This document shows positions 8,338-17,090 of a DNA stretch of 64,000 nucleotides, piece by piece. Both the position numbers and the translations under genes were made by a program. Position 1 is the stretch's first letter; every line of letters begins with the position of its first letter. The stretch is from an uncultured Formosa sp. (GTDB lineage Bacteria; Bacteroidota; Bacteroidia; Flavobacteriales; Flavobacteriaceae). Below the pieces are notes generated by a model. That model did not search any database. It saw only the letters and a list, made by a program, of their open reading frames with translations, and had not been told where the DNA came from. The DNA lies in contig NZ_CANMTH010000003.1 in assembly GCF_947500765.1 (NCBI RefSeq), positions 434,001 to 498,000 of the forward strand. Direction: 5' to 3'.

Positions 8338-8976
8338 ATGAAAAAATTAATTGTATTTACAGGAGTATTATTATTTGCATTAACATCTGTTCATGCGCAA
8401 TCAGATTCTAAAGCATTTCAATTAGGAGTAAAAGGAGGTGTTAATTTTTCTAAACTTAGTGGAGATGATTTTGATGATGTAGATTCAAGAACAAGTTTTA
8501 ATGCAGGTTTAGTTGCCGAAGTTCCAATTTCTGAAAGATTCTCTTTTCAACCAGAAGTATTTTATTCAGGTCAAGGTTTTGATCTTTTAGAAAGAGATCA
8601 GGATAACGTTTTTGATACAAATGAAAATGTAGAGTATCAATTAGATTATATTCAAGTTCCATTATTACTAAAAGCTTATCTAATTAAAGGATTAAGTGTT
8701 GAAGCTGGTCCACAATTTGGATTTAAAATTCATGAAGAATTTGATACGGAACCAAATTCTGATGGTGGTGATTTAGAAATCGATAGTGATGATTCTTATG
8801 TGAAAGATTTTGACACTAGCTTAGCATTTGGTACATCTTATAAATTTGATAACGGTTTCTTTTTAAGTGCACGTTATACCATGGGGTTAACAAGTATATT
8901 TGAAGACAATACACTTTTTGAAAACGTTGATGGTAAAAATGATGTATGGCAGTTTGGTTTAGGTTACATGTTTTAA
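8338..8976 (+). CDS. Porin-family outer-membrane beta-barrel protein
   Basis: The product is 212 residues with a typical signal peptide ending SVHAQ. The mature protein begins FQLGVKGGVNFSKLSGDD, the opening strand of the Bacteroidota OMP_b-brl_2/PorT-like family, and continues with SFQPEVFYSGQGFDL, YIQVPLLLKAYL, GLSVEAGPQFGFK and an aromatic C-terminal strand ending GYMF. It is probably an eight-stranded outer-membrane barrel. An acidic insert (DSDGGDLEIDSDDSY-like, about 138-155) is a likely loop. Function unknown. It is monocistronic, with its own terminator. Confidence 0.82.
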   Translation: MKKLIVFTGVLLFALTSVHAQSDSKAFQLGVKGGVNFSKLSGDDFDDVDSRTSFNAGLVAEVPISERFSFQPEVFYSGQGFDLLERDQDNVFDTNENVEYQLDYIQVPLLLKAYLIKGLSVEAGPQFGFKIHEEFDTEPNSDGGDLEIDSDDSYVKDFDTSLAFGTSYKFDNGFFLSARYTMGLTSIFEDNTLFENVDGKNDVWQFGLGYMF

Positions 8977-8995
8977 AATCAATTGCTTAACATAT

Positions 8996-9029
8996 AAAAA
9001 AAGTCTCAGATAAATCTGAGACTTTTTTT
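8996..9029 (+). terminator. Intrinsic terminator after the barrel gene
   Basis: GTCTCAGA (9003-9010) and TCTGAGAC (9015-9022) with a 4-base loop, an A tract before and seven Ts after. Confidence 0.88.
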
Positions 9030-9052
9030 ATTATAAATAACTAATGATAGTC

Positions 9053-9090
9053 AAAAAAAGGTGATTTGGATATATATCCAAATCACCTTT
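9053..9090 (-). terminator. Intrinsic terminator of lpdA
   Basis: GGTGATTTGGA (9060-9070) pairs with TCCAAATCACC (9077-9087). The A tract at 9053-9059 is the T tract for the leftward lpdA transcript. Confidence 0.82.
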
Positions 9091-9110
9091 TCTAAATTAT
9101 TTGTTGTAAT

Positions 9111-10487
9111 CTAGATGTGAATTACTTCATCATAAGCAGCTGCAACAGCTTCCATTACCGCTTCACTCATAGTAGGGTGAGGGTGAATAGTTTTTAATAC
9201 TTCATGACCAGTAGTTTCTAATTTTCTACCTAAAACAGCTTCAGCAATCATATCGGTAACACCAGCACCAATCATGTGGCATCCTAACCATTCGCCATAT
9301 TTAGCATCAAAAATAACTTTTACAAATCCATCTTTATTTCCAGAAGCACTTGCTTTACCAGAAGCAGAGAATGGGAATTTACCAATTTTTAATTCGTAAC
9401 CTTTTTCTCTAGCTTGTTTTTCTGTTAAACCAACACTTGCAATTTCTGGAGACGCATAAGTACAACCAGGAATGTTTCCGTAGTCAATTGGTTCAACATG
9501 CATTCCTGCAATTTTTTCAACACATAAAATACCTTCAGCAGAAGCTACGTGAGCTAAAGCTTGACCAGGAGTAATGTCTCCAATAGCATAATAACCAGGC
9601 ACGTTAGTTTGGTAGAAATCGTTAACTAAAACTTTATCACGATCTACAGCAATACCAACATCTTCTAAACCAATATTTTCAATATTAGTTTTAATACCTA
9701 CTGCAGAAAGTAAAATATCAGCTTCAAGAACTTGTTCTCCTTTAGCTGTTTTTACAGTGGCTTTAACACCATCTCCTGATGTATCAATAGTAGTTACTTC
9801 AGCAGATGTCATAACGTTAATTCCAATTTTCTTGAAAGAACGTTCTAATTGTTTAGAAACATCTTCATCTTCAACAGGAACAATATTTGGCAAGTATTCA
9901 ACTACAGTTACTTCAGTACCCATAGAATTATAAAAATATGCAAATTCAATTCCAATGGCACCAGAACCAACAATAATCATTTTCTTTGGTTGTTCTGGTA
10001 ATGTCATTGCTTGGCGGTAACCAATTACTTTTTTACCATCTTGAGGTAAATTAGGTAATTCGCGAGAACGTGCACCAGTAGCAACAATAATGTGATCTGC
10101 ACTATATTCAGTACCATCTACATCAATTTTTTTACCAGGTTTTAATGTTCCGTAACCTTCAATAACATCAATTTTATTTTTTTTCATTAAAAACTGAATA
10201 CCTTTACTCATGCCTTCGGCAACACCTCGGCTACGCTTTACAACGGCACCAAAATCTTTATCGAATTCTTTTACAGATAAACCATAATCATCTGCATGTT
10301 TTAAATATTCAAATACTTGAGCCGACTTTAAAAGGGCTTTAGTAGGAATACATCCCCAATTTAGGCACACACCACCTAGGTTTTCTTTTTCTACTATAGC
10401 AGTTTTAAAACCTAATTGAGACGCTCTAATAGCGGTTACGTAGCCTCCAGGACCACTTCCAAGAACAATAATATCGTATTTACTCAT
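9111..10487 (-). CDS. lpdA: Dihydrolipoyl dehydrogenase (E3)
   Basis: The 458-residue flavoprotein has the FAD-binding GSGPGG at 10-15, the redox disulfide GGVCLNWGC (Cys41, Cys46), a second Rossmann motif (GSGAIGIEFAY) for NAD, the AIGD FAD motif and the C-terminal dimer-interface catalytic pair HPHPTMSE (His437, Glu442). It reoxidises lipoyl groups of pyruvate, 2-oxoglutarate and branched-chain dehydrogenase complexes or the glycine cleavage system. The E1/E2 genes are not in the window. The reading frame is intact and the length is normal for the family. Confidence 0.94.
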   Translation of the reverse strand: MSKYDIIVLGSGPGGYVTAIRASQLGFKTAIVEKENLGGVCLNWGCIPTKALLKSAQVFEYLKHADDYGLSVKEFDKDFGAVVKRSRGVAEGMSKGIQFLMKKNKIDVIEGYGTLKPGKKIDVDGTEYSADHIIVATGARSRELPNLPQDGKKVIGYRQAMTLPEQPKKMIIVGSGAIGIEFAYFYNSMGTEVTVVEYLPNIVPVEDEDVSKQLERSFKKIGINVMTSAEVTTIDTSGDGVKATVKTAKGEQVLEADILLSAVGIKTNIENIGLEDVGIAVDRDKVLVNDFYQTNVPGYYAIGDITPGQALAHVASAEGILCVEKIAGMHVEPIDYGNIPGCTYASPEIASVGLTEKQAREKGYELKIGKFPFSASGKASASGNKDGFVKVIFDAKYGEWLGCHMIGAGVTDMIAEAVLGRKLETTGHEVLKTIHPHPTMSEAVMEAVAAAYDEVIHI

Positions 10488-10576
10488 GATTAATTCATTA
10501 AATCGTTTAGTGCTACGAATTTACAAAACCTATTCCAAATAATGTATTTAGACAGACAAAAAAATAGATCTTTTAT

Positions 10577-10584
10577 TACCTTTG
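10577..10584 (+). promoter_or_regulatory. Candidate -7 box for ndh
   Basis: TACCTTTG matches TAnnTTTG exactly and lies 18 bases before the ndh ATG at 10603, implying a leader of roughly a dozen bases. No TTG is visible at -33. Confidence 0.45.
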
Positions 10585-10602
10585 CTTTGTAAGTAACTAT
10601 AT

Positions 10603-11889
10603 ATGAATATAAACCAAACCAGTAATCCGCGTATTGTAATAATTGGCGGAGGTTTTGCAGGGGTTTCCTTAGCAAAAGTATTATCTAAACAAGACGTGCA
10701 GGTTGTACTTCTAGACAAACATAACTATCATAATTTCCAACCTTTACTTTATCAGGTCTCTACAGGCGGACTAGAACCTGACTCTATAGCATATCCAATT
10801 CGTAAAATACTTAAAGATTATTCAAATTTTCAATTTAGATTGGCAAATGTATTAGAAATAGATACCGTTAAAAATAATATCATCACAGATATTGGACATT
10901 TAAAATACGATTACTTGGTAATTGCTTCGGGATCTGAAACTAATTATTTTGGAAATACATCTATAGAAACGAATAGTATGGCCATGAAAACCATACCACA
11001 AGCTTTAAATTTAAGAAGTTTAATTCTAGAAAATTTTGAGGAAGCATTACTAACCACAGATTTGCAAGATCGGAATGCTTTAATGAATTTTGTAATTGTA
11101 GGAGCTGGACCTACAGGTGTAGAGCTTGCAGGAGCTTTAGCCGAAATTAAAAAAGGTATTTTGCCTAAAGACTACCCTGATTTAGATACGCGTTTAGCAC
11201 AGATTAATTTGGTACAATCTGGTGATCGTATTTTAAAAGAGATGAGTGAAGTTGCCTCAGAAAAAGCTGAAACTTTTTTAGAAGACCTTGGTGTAAACAT
11301 TTGGAAAAATACTCGTGTTTCTAATTATGATGGAAAAATAGTGACAACAAATACCGATATTACTTTTAAAACAGCCACCATGATTTGGGCTGCTGGTGTA
11401 AAAGGTGCCTCTATAAAAGGAATAGATGCAAAAGATTTATCCAGAAGTAATAGAATAATAGTTAACGAATTTAATCAATTAAAAACGTGTCCAAATATTT
11501 TTGCAATAGGTGATGTTGCACAAATAGAAACAGAATCAAACCCAAATGGCTACCCCATGATGGCCCAACCAGCCATCCAACAAGGGAAACAATTAGGTAA
11601 TAATTTAAAACGCTTGTTAGATGGTTTACCATTAACTCCTTTTATATATACAGATAAAGGATCTATGGCTACTGTTGGAAGAAATAAAGCAGTTGTGGAT
11701 ATGCCAAAGTTTAAATTTCAGGGTGTTTTTGCTTGGTTTGTATGGATGTTTGTACATCTTTTCTTTTTAATCGGATTTAGAAACCGTATGATTGTATTTA
11801 TAAACTGGGTTTATAATTATATCCGATTCGATAGAGAAGCACGATTAATTATTCGTCCGTATAAAAAGAAGTTAAAGTCCGATGAGTAA
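10603..11889 (+). CDS. ndh: Type II NADH:quinone oxidoreductase (NDH-2)
   Basis: The protein has 428 residues. An N-terminal FAD motif GGGFAG lies at 15-20, the HNYHNFQPLLYQV segment typical of NDH-2 follows at about 39-51, then a second nucleotide motif VGAGPTGVELAGAL near 165-178, TMIWAAGVKG, and the AIGDVAQ FAD site. The C-terminus carries amphipathic/hydrophobic helices (FVWMFVHLFFLIGFRNR) that attach NDH-2 to the membrane. It passes electrons from NADH to quinone without pumping protons. Its stop is one base from the stop of convergent msrB, with no terminator between. Confidence 0.9.
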   Translation: MNINQTSNPRIVIIGGGFAGVSLAKVLSKQDVQVVLLDKHNYHNFQPLLYQVSTGGLEPDSIAYPIRKILKDYSNFQFRLANVLEIDTVKNNIITDIGHLKYDYLVIASGSETNYFGNTSIETNSMAMKTIPQALNLRSLILENFEEALLTTDLQDRNALMNFVIVGAGPTGVELAGALAEIKKGILPKDYPDLDTRLAQINLVQSGDRILKEMSEVASEKAETFLEDLGVNIWKNTRVSNYDGKIVTTNTDITFKTATMIWAAGVKGASIKGIDAKDLSRSNRIIVNEFNQLKTCPNIFAIGDVAQIETESNPNGYPMMAQPAIQQGKQLGNNLKRLLDGLPLTPFIYTDKGSMATVGRNKAVVDMPKFKFQGVFAWFVWMFVHLFFLIGFRNRMIVFINWVYNYIRFDREARLIIRPYKKKLKSDE

Positions 11890-11890
11890 T

Positions 11891-12367
11891 TTAAGACTTA
11901 GGTACAAACTTTAAAGCCACACCATTAATACAATGTCTTTTTCCTGTAGTTTTTCTAGGACCATCATTAAACACATGTCCTAAATGACCACCACAAGTTG
12001 CGCAATGTTCTTCAGTACCGTACATACCGCCGCTGCCTTTAGAAAAAAGCACATTCCCTTTAATATAGTCATCAAAACTTGGCCATCCTGTACCTGAATC
12101 AAATTTAGAGTCACTTTCAAATAAAGGTGTATCGCATGCAGCACATACATAAGTTCCTGGTTCGTAAATCTTATTTATCTCACTAGAGAATGGTTGTTCT
12201 GTGCCTTCTTGTCTTAAAACACGGTATTGTAAAGGAGTTAGCTGTGCTTTCCATTCAGCATTAGTTTTTACAATATCATACGTTGTACCTTTGTTGTCTT
12301 TCTTTTGAGAAAATCCGTTACAAGAAACAAGACTTATAACTAGGCATAAAAATAAAATAGGTTTCAT
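11891..12367 (-). CDS. msrB: Peptide-methionine (R)-S-oxide reductase lipoprotein
   Basis: The 158-residue product begins with a lipoprotein signal (VSC at Cys16), so it probably works in the envelope. The MsrB fold is complete: the zinc cysteines C75/C78 (CAAC) and C122/C125 (CATC), the SGTGWPSF substrate loop at 91-98, GHLGHVFNDGP, and the catalytic Cys146 in RHCINGVAL. It reduces R-methionine sulfoxide in oxidised proteins. No MsrA domain is fused. It is divergent from the M48 lipoprotein gene. Confidence 0.93.
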   Translation of the reverse strand: MKPILFLCLVISLVSCNGFSQKKDNKGTTYDIVKTNAEWKAQLTPLQYRVLRQEGTEQPFSSEINKIYEPGTYVCAACDTPLFESDSKFDSGTGWPSFDDYIKGNVLFSKGSGGMYGTEEHCATCGGHLGHVFNDGPRKTTGKRHCINGVALKFVPKS

Positions 12368-12421
12368 ATTACATTTCTTTTATTTAAATTGTCGTTTTAT
12401 ATGACTATACTTACGAAAAAA

Positions 12422-12449
12422 TTGTTTAATTCGTTTTTTTATAATTTTG
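12422..12449 (+). promoter_or_regulatory. Candidate promoter for the M48 lipoprotein gene
   Basis: TTG at 12422-12424 and TAATTTTG at 12442-12449, 17 bases apart, fit the Bacteroidota promoter pattern. The -7 box covers an in-frame TTG at 12447, which supports the downstream ATG at 12468 as the real start. Confidence 0.5.
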
Positions 12450-12467
12450 ATTAAAAAAAATACATTT

Positions 12468-13274
12468 ATGAAATTCACTCCCCGTGTTTGTTTTTTAGCT
12501 AGCATGTTCGTTTTTGCATCTTGTGCAACCAATCCTTTTACAGGTAAACAAACCATGGCTTTTGTTAAGAATGATAATTTATTCGCATCATCTTTTCAAC
12601 AGTATGATACTTTTTTAAACGAAAATAAAGTCGTAGTAGGCACAGATGATGCTGCACGTATTACCCGAATAGGACAACGCATTGCAAAAGCTGCAGAACG
12701 TTATTTAAATGCTAACGGGTATGTTGGGTATTTAAATAACTATAAGTGGGAATATAATTTAATTGAAGACGATACCAAAAACGCGTGGTGTATGCCTGGT
12801 GGTAAAATTGTATTTTATACAGGTATTTTACCCGTAGCTAAAACAGATGCTGGTATTGCCGCTATTATGGGACACGAAGTTGCACATGCTTTAGCGAATC
12901 ACGGACAGCAACGTATGAGTGCTGCTTATATTCAGCAAGGTATTGCTTTAGCAGGAAATGTAGCTTTTACTGAAGAACAAAGCCGAGATATATTTAATCA
13001 ATATTACGGTATAGGATCTAATGTAGCTGGTATGTTACCTTTTAGTAGAAGTCATGAATCTGAAGCAGATAGAATTGGTATTATTTTAATGGCTATTGCA
13101 GGTTATAATCCAGAAGCAGCTCCTGAATTATGGAAACGTATGGAAACAAGTAATACACCTGAAATTTTAAGTACACACCCAGCTAATGCAAGTCGAATTT
13201 CTCAATTAACAAAATTGGTACCCGACGCTATTGCTGAAGCTAAGAAATTTGGAGTAACGTCGTTTATAGATTAA
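12468..13274 (+). CDS. M48-family metallopeptidase lipoprotein
   Basis: The start at 12468 (MKFTPRVCFL) yields 268 residues with a lipobox (FASC, Cys19). The zinc site is GHEVAHA with HEVAH at 136-140, and the distal ligand motif HESEAD is at 196-201. This is the Oma1/LoiP/YcaL class of periplasmic M48 peptidases, which act in outer-membrane quality control in other bacteria. It has no TPR tail, unlike BepA. It is a separate unit from the transporter gene 42 bases downstream, though read-through is possible since no terminator is seen. Confidence 0.88.
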   Translation: MKFTPRVCFLASMFVFASCATNPFTGKQTMAFVKNDNLFASSFQQYDTFLNENKVVVGTDDAARITRIGQRIAKAAERYLNANGYVGYLNNYKWEYNLIEDDTKNAWCMPGGKIVFYTGILPVAKTDAGIAAIMGHEVAHALANHGQQRMSAAYIQQGIALAGNVAFTEEQSRDIFNQYYGIGSNVAGMLPFSRSHESEADRIGIILMAIAGYNPEAAPELWKRMETSNTPEILSTHPANASRISQLTKLVPDAIAEAKKFGVTSFID

Positions 13275-13316
13275 TTCTTAGCAATACTTTACGTTTAAAA
13301 TTTCTATTCTATACAA

Positions 13317-14636
13317 ATGAAGATATATCCAAAAGGAAGTAAAAAACTATTAAATGCTTGGGCATTCTATGATTGGGCAAATTCGGTTTATACTTTAACA
13401 ATTGCCTCTACCATATTTCCTATTTTTTATGGAGCGCTATTTTTAACAGATAATAAACAGATTCATATTTTTGGAACAGATATAAAAAACACTGCACTTA
13501 TCTCGTTTATAACGGCTTTTGCTTTTTTAGTGATTGCTTTTTTATCACCTATACTTTCTGGTATTGCCGATTTTATTGGAAATAAGAAAGTGTTTATGAA
13601 ATTCTTTTGCTACACAGGTGGATTAGCTTGTATTGGATTAAACTGGTTTAGCCTAGATTATATTTATTTGAGCTTAACTTTTTATTTTCTTGGATTAATA
13701 GGATATTGGGGAAGCCTAGTCTTTTACAATTCGTATTTACCAGATATTGCGTTTCCAGAACAACAAGATAAAATTAGTGCTAAAGGGTTTTCTTTAGGTT
13801 ATATAGGAAGTGTTTTATTATTGGTTTTTAATTTAGCCATGGTAATGAAACCTGATCTATTCGGAATTACGGGTACAGAAGGAGAAGCGGCTATGAAAGC
13901 CATGCGTTATTCTTTTATTACTGTTGGAATTTGGTGGATTGTGTTTAGCCAGTATACCTATGATATATTGCCAAAAGGAGTTAAAACAGGAAATAAGGTT
14001 ACAAAATCTGTATTATTTAACGGCTTTAAAGAATTAAAACTTGTATTCGCCGATATAAAAGAAGATTTAAGATTAATGCGCTATTTAAGAGCCTTTTTTG
14101 TGTACAGTATGGCTGTACAAACAATTATGTTGGTTGCTACTTATTTTGGTGAACAAGAAGTAGATTGGGGTGGAGAGCAAGACAAAACAATGGGACTTAT
14201 TGTTAGTATTTTGGTAATTCAAGTTGTGGCTATTTTAGGTGCATTCTTAACATCTAGAGCTTCAGAAAAATTCGGAAATATAAAAACGCTCATTGTAATT
14301 AACTTTATCTGGATGTGTTTATGTTTTTATGGTTATTTTGTAGAAACACCTACACAATTTTATATTACAGCAATGTGTGTTGGTTTGGTTATGGGAGGAA
14401 TTCAAGCCTTATCTAGATCGACTTATTCTAAATTTTTACCCGATACAAATGATACGACATCCTACTTTAGTTTTTACGATGTTGCAGAGAAAATAGGAAT
14501 TGTAATTGGAATGGTAATTTACGGTACTATCGATCAAATTACAGGTAGTATGCGAAATGCAATTTTGTTTTTATTTGTATTCTTCTTAATAGGAATTATA
14601 CTCTTATTAAAAGTACCAAAATCTGAAAAAATATAA
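13317..14636 (+). CDS. UMF1/Atg22-type major facilitator transporter
   Basis: The 439-residue protein has about twelve hydrophobic helices. The N-terminal LLNAWAFYDWANSVYTLTIASTIFPIFY is the hallmark of the UMF1 family (related to yeast Atg22 vacuolar effluxer), and GGIQALSRSTYSKFLP in the second half is the conserved MFS loop of this group. The substrate of bacterial members is not established; amino-acid efflux is an extrapolation from yeast. Confidence 0.85.
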   Translation: MKIYPKGSKKLLNAWAFYDWANSVYTLTIASTIFPIFYGALFLTDNKQIHIFGTDIKNTALISFITAFAFLVIAFLSPILSGIADFIGNKKVFMKFFCYTGGLACIGLNWFSLDYIYLSLTFYFLGLIGYWGSLVFYNSYLPDIAFPEQQDKISAKGFSLGYIGSVLLLVFNLAMVMKPDLFGITGTEGEAAMKAMRYSFITVGIWWIVFSQYTYDILPKGVKTGNKVTKSVLFNGFKELKLVFADIKEDLRLMRYLRAFFVYSMAVQTIMLVATYFGEQEVDWGGEQDKTMGLIVSILVIQVVAILGAFLTSRASEKFGNIKTLIVINFIWMCLCFYGYFVETPTQFYITAMCVGLVMGGIQALSRSTYSKFLPDTNDTTSYFSFYDVAEKIGIVIGMVIYGTIDQITGSMRNAILFLFVFFLIGIILLLKVPKSEKI

Positions 14637-14650
14637 ATTTCAAGCATAAA

Positions 14651-14681
14651 AAAAAGCATCTTTAAACAGATGCTTTTTTTT
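14651..14681. terminator. Bidirectional terminator between the UMF1 gene and the GSG-repeat gene
   Basis: GCATCT (14656-14661) and AGATGC (14668-14673) with A tract on one side and eight Ts on the other serve both convergent transcripts. Confidence 0.85.
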
Positions 14682-14695
14682 ATGTAAAGATGTTC

Positions 14696-15430
14696 TTAAT
14701 TCATTTCTATACTTCCAGAACCAGAAACTTTAGAATCCTCTTTTTCTGGATTCCCTCTATAAGCAATATCTCCTGATCCTGATACACGTGCTTTTAAAAA
14801 GCTTGTAGATACAACTTCTGCATCTCCAGATCCTGTTACAGATACATCTGTATTTTTAGAATCTAAATCAAATCCATGAAAATCACCTGAACCGGTTACA
14901 GAAATATCGGATTTTTCCGTTTTTCCCTTCAAAGTTAAATCCCCAGAACCCGTTACGCTACCTTTTATATTCGTACTCATAACATCTAATATTATGTCTC
15001 CAGATCCTGTAATACTAACTTTTAAATCATTAGAATTAATTATATTCTGATTATATAAATCGCCTGAACCAGTTAGAGACACTTCAGAAATATCTTCAAA
15101 TGGAATGGTTATTACAATATCTTTAGTTGTTGTTCTAAAGCTAACACCATCCTTTAATTTTACAACTAATACATTATTATGTACTTCAGTCTCAATAAAA
15201 GGTAATAAGTTAGATTCTCCTTGTAAAATAATGTTCCCTTCGGTGCCTTTTACTAAAATAAAATCCATAGAACCGGCACATTTAATAGCATCGTAAGTGG
15301 GAGTAGATCTGTTTGTGGTAACAATGTCTCCATTACCATTTATACTATTAGAACTATACTGTGCGCACGAAGTAAATGAGATGGTAAGAATTGTAATAAT
15401 GAATGCTTTTTTTAAATTTACTGTTTTCAT
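14696..15430 (-). CDS. GIN-domain (DUF2807-like) lipoprotein with GSG repeats
   Basis: The 244-residue product has a lipobox (FTSC, Cys22). The first half (about 45-115) matches the head GIN pattern (YDAIKCAGSMDFILVKG...EGNIILQGESNLLP). The second half has seven GSG motifs starting at residues 121, 142, 161, 180, 200, 218 and 237, spaced 18-21 residues, which looks like one turn per repeat of a right-handed beta-helix. It is the last gene of the leftward sigma-factor operon, 19 bases after the DYG-repeat gene. Proteins of this family are called putative auto-transporter adhesins in databases, but function is unproven. Confidence 0.8.
   Translation of the reverse strand: MKTVNLKKAFIITILTISFTSCAQYSSNSINGNGDIVTTNRSTPTYDAIKCAGSMDFILVKGTEGNIILQGESNLLPFIETEVHNNVLVVKLKDGVSFRTTTKDIVITIPFEDISEVSLTGSGDLYNQNIINSNDLKVSITGSGDIILDVMSTNIKGSVTGSGDLTLKGKTEKSDISVTGSGDFHGFDLDSKNTDVSVTGSGDAEVVSTSFLKARVSGSGDIAYRGNPEKEDSKVSGSGSIEMN
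14699..15079 (-). repeat. Degenerate coding repeats, about 57-60 bases per unit
   Basis: On the plus strand each unit carries a variant of CCAGAYCCTGT or CCTGAACCRGT, the complement of the GSG-D codons. Units are spaced 54-63 bases. The repeat is translated, not a CRISPR or intergenic repeat. Confidence 0.75.
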
Positions 15431-15449
15431 ATTTTGATTGATTTGATGA

Positions 15450-16535
15450 TTAATTTTTTATAAACGAAACACTTCCATAATCCGAATTTATTCTTATTGT
15501 ATTTCCAGAGTTAGAATTGCCATAATAGCCTTTGTAATATTTATCGCCAGATTCGATACGTTTTACATTAAATTCAAAACCTTCTTGATCGCGTAAATCG
15601 GCGTATTCTAAATCCAATTCGAAGTTAAAATAATAGTTAGAATCGTAACCAATTTTAATACCCACATAATCTGAATCGATATTAACATTATTGGCATTTG
15701 CAGACATATTTTTAATTTTTATAGAACCATAATCCGCATCAATATTAACAGATTTATATACATCTCCAATAACAACGGTTAAGTAATCGCCCTCGCCTTT
15801 AAAGTAATTCACTTTATCTATAGTCATACTTCCGTAATCACAGTTATAGTTTACATTTTCTCCAATTTCAACTTTACTATTAGTATAGTCTGCTTTAATA
15901 AAAAGGTCTTTTGTTTTAGCAACAGTAAATCCACTATAATCTGCATTTATGGTACCACTTTTAATATATTCAAAATAGGAATTAGAAGTGTAATCAAATT
16001 TAATTTCATTGTCACTTCCCATTAATTCTTTGGTTGTAATTTTACCGTAATCGCAATTAATTTTTGCACGACCTTCAAGCTTATCTAAATTAATGGCGCC
16101 ATAGTCATTACTTAAATCTACGCTATTGGTAATTGGCATTTTTACAATGTAATTAATTTTCATGTTTACATTGCCAGAGCCATTCCAATCCCACCATTTA
16201 GACTTGGTTTTACTAAAAATTGTTTTAGCAGATACATAACTAGCAGAGGCATTAAACTCTACAGTAATATCGTCAAGTTTGTTTTGAACTTTTTCTGAAT
16301 CATTTCCATTTGTTGTAATTCTAATTTCGAATACAATACGGTTTTCGTTCCATGTAATAATATCTACATTTCCATAGCTATTATCTATATTTAGAGTCGC
16401 ATTACTATTTACTTTAAACTCTTTTTTAATAATTTTTTCTTCAGAATATTTTGCCTTTATGGGGGTATTTGCCAACGCCGTATAAGGCATAAGTAAGAGT
16501 AAAAAAATGATGTTATATGGCAGTTTGATTTTCAT
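15450..16535 (-). CDS. Exported DYG-repeat protein (DUF4097-like)
   Basis: The 361-residue protein has an N-terminal signal peptide (hydrophobic 9-20, ALA/ANT cleavage region). The mature part has SYG or DY(G/T/S/V) motifs at about 53, 144, 162, 181, 199, 216, 233, 268, 289 and 352, commonly 17-20 residues apart, suggesting stacked beta-turn rungs like those of its neighbour. It resembles DUF4097/adhesin-type proteins encoded with sigma factors in Bacteroidota. It overlaps the putative anti-sigma gene by 23 bases, so translation is likely coupled. Function unknown. Confidence 0.75.
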   Translation of the reverse strand: MKIKLPYNIIFLLLLMPYTALANTPIKAKYSEEKIIKKEFKVNSNATLNIDNSYGNVDIITWNENRIVFEIRITTNGNDSEKVQNKLDDITVEFNASASYVSAKTIFSKTKSKWWDWNGSGNVNMKINYIVKMPITNSVDLSNDYGAINLDKLEGRAKINCDYGKITTKELMGSDNEIKFDYTSNSYFEYIKSGTINADYSGFTVAKTKDLFIKADYTNSKVEIGENVNYNCDYGSMTIDKVNYFKGEGDYLTVVIGDVYKSVNIDADYGSIKIKNMSANANNVNIDSDYVGIKIGYDSNYYFNFELDLEYADLRDQEGFEFNVKRIESGDKYYKGYYGNSNSGNTIRINSDYGSVSFIKN

Positions 16536-17079
16536 TTGGAATATTTTTTAATTGTTTAACATGGTCTATAGTTTCCATTACACTTTCTAAAATTTCAATT
16601 CGATTTTGAAAATTTGAAATCATAGCATAAATAACGCGTTTATCGTTGCCACTCTTTGTTAAATCTAATTTTAGAGTTTTGTAATTCGCTTCAAGCACAT
16701 TTAATTGTTTTAAAGCATCTTGTATTAAGGGTTGCACTTCTGGTGCATTTTCTTTTTTTAATTGTTTTAGTTCTTGAGCAATAGTAGCAGTAAAAAAGCT
16801 TTGTGTTTTAGCCATTTCTGGAGAGACACTTGCTAAATCCGAATGATCTTGATCTTGCTTCTGAAATGTGAAAGTGAGCGTTATTAATAATACTATTGTT
16901 GCAGCTACAGCTAATAATGGTTTTAAAAACGGATATGTTTTTTTAACGGGCTTAACCTCTGTATGCTGATTTTTCAATTTCGCTAAAAACCGATCTTCGT
17001 GATGTGTATTTGGTGTTTCAACATCAAAATCGTTTTGTAACGTCTTAAAAAGATCTTCTAAATTATCTTCTTTCTTCAT
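16513..17079 (-). CDS. Putative anti-sigma factor, single membrane span
   Basis: The 188-residue protein has a soluble acidic N-terminus (about 1-45), one hydrophobic helix at about 49-68 (FLKPLLAVAATIVLLITLTF), then a charged, probably coiled-coil periplasmic part. Gene order (11 bases after the ECF sigma gene) and topology are those of a membrane anti-sigma factor. No zinc-binding HxxxCxxC is present, so it is not a classical ZAS anti-sigma factor. The assignment rests on context, not on a recognised domain. Confidence 0.65.
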   Translation of the reverse strand: MKKEDNLEDLFKTLQNDFDVETPNTHHEDRFLAKLKNQHTEVKPVKKTYPFLKPLLAVAATIVLLITLTFTFQKQDQDHSDLASVSPEMAKTQSFFTATIAQELKQLKKENAPEVQPLIQDALKQLNVLEANYKTLKLDLTKSGNDKRVIYAMISNFQNRIEILESVMETIDHVKQLKNIPNENQTAI

Positions 17080-17090
17080 AATCTTTATTT

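Noticed and set aside
14699..15079. CRISPR-like or intergenic repeat array
   Set aside because: The repeats are in frame, degenerate, and encode the GSG motifs of a lipoprotein; there are no spacers or cas genes.
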